From the IMG/VR virus record IMGVR_UViG_3300021959_000101, positions 1 through 42,229 of that record: a stretch of DNA of 42,229 bases; one strand, written 5' to 3'. A program made the translations under genes and the position numbers. The notes beneath the pieces were generated by a model that was given only the letters and a program-made list of their open reading frames with translations, had not been told where the DNA came from and searched no databases. Positions 42,108 to 42,229 of this stretch are shown here, in pieces. Each line of letters begins with the position of its first letter. Position 1 is the stretch's first letter. This stretch comes from a virus.

Positions 42108-42229
42108 TGAATATCAGACAAAAAAGAGCGAGCAAAACCTACGCACTCTGCCATACTGTCATCGCCAAACGTAGGCCAAGAAACAACAAAATCTCTATAA
42201 TTTATAAGCTTTAATGACTCTCTCTTTTC
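42092..42229 (-). CDS. C-terminal part of a gene cut by the window edge
   Basis: The visible 45 codons read EKRESLKLINYRDFVVSWPT, FGDDSMAECVGFARSFLSDI and QCVLA before the TAA at 42092-42094. It overlaps the start of the 217-aa gene. Not enough is present to name a family. Confidence 0.6.
   Translation of the reverse strand, partial: EKRESLKLINYRDFVVSWPTFGDDSMAECVGFARSFLSDIQCVLA

Overview
The window reads as one arm of the genome of a double-stranded DNA tailed bacteriophage that infects a bacterium. The DNA is AT-rich, genes are very small and tightly packed (many ATGA and TAATG overlaps), and the recognisable products are phage-type: an rIIA/rIIB pair, a GP88-family protein, a RuvB-like AAA+ ATPase, ThyX, a UV-damage endonuclease, a free-standing GIY-YIG endonuclease, a macro-domain protein and a virion-type beta-rich protein. 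No capsid, terminase, portal or polymerase gene is present, so this is mainly early/accessory territory. The host cannot be named. The promoters are sigma70-like (TTGACA, 17 bases, TAnnnT), so host RNA polymerase probably reads most of these genes.

Layout. (1) 1-50: last codons of a rightward gene. (2) 52-1745, leftward: an aspartyl/asparaginyl-hydroxylase-like dioxygenase and four small genes. (3) 1935-4955, rightward: a cassette of 12 tiny genes, nine of them with their own promoter directly in front of the ATG. (4) 5155-13760, leftward: small genes plus GP88 and a DUF932-like protein, and a candidate non-coding RNA (about 12145-12476) bounded by a consensus promoter and an intrinsic terminator. 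(5) 13770-14339: gene-poor AT-rich gap with three 10-base iterons, a possible origin. (6) 14340-18383: lipoprotein, rIIB, rIIA. (7) 18454-30748: about 45 small leftward genes, among them a virion-type protein, ThyX, an AbrB-like protein and four DpnD/PcfM-like paralogues. (8) 30741-37994: macro domain, GIY-YIG nuclease, UvdE, a rightward pair of small membrane proteins, the RuvB-like ATPase and a class 1b S-adenosylmethionine decarboxylase homologue. (9) 38061-41410: a ten-gene leftward operon holding a CPFAK-motif protein, an ATE1-like (GNAT) aminoacyltransferase homologue, a second divergent SpeD-like protein, a PD-(D/E)XK-like nuclease and three membrane proteins. (10) An unknown 217-aa protein and a partial gene reach the right edge.

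How it works together. About 40 genes have a sigma70-like promoter whose -10 box ends only 6-8 bases before the start codon, predicting leaderless mRNAs. A minority (rIIA, rIIB and a few others) have a real leader with a Shine-Dalgarno sequence. Several stop codons lie inside the -35 box of the next promoter. An eight-copy intergenic element, always in the same orientation whatever the neighbouring gene strand, marks the 1.8-11.6 kb part. The strongest candidates for something undescribed are the non-coding RNA, this one-directional repeat, the leaderless promoter array, and the SpeD/ATE-like operon.
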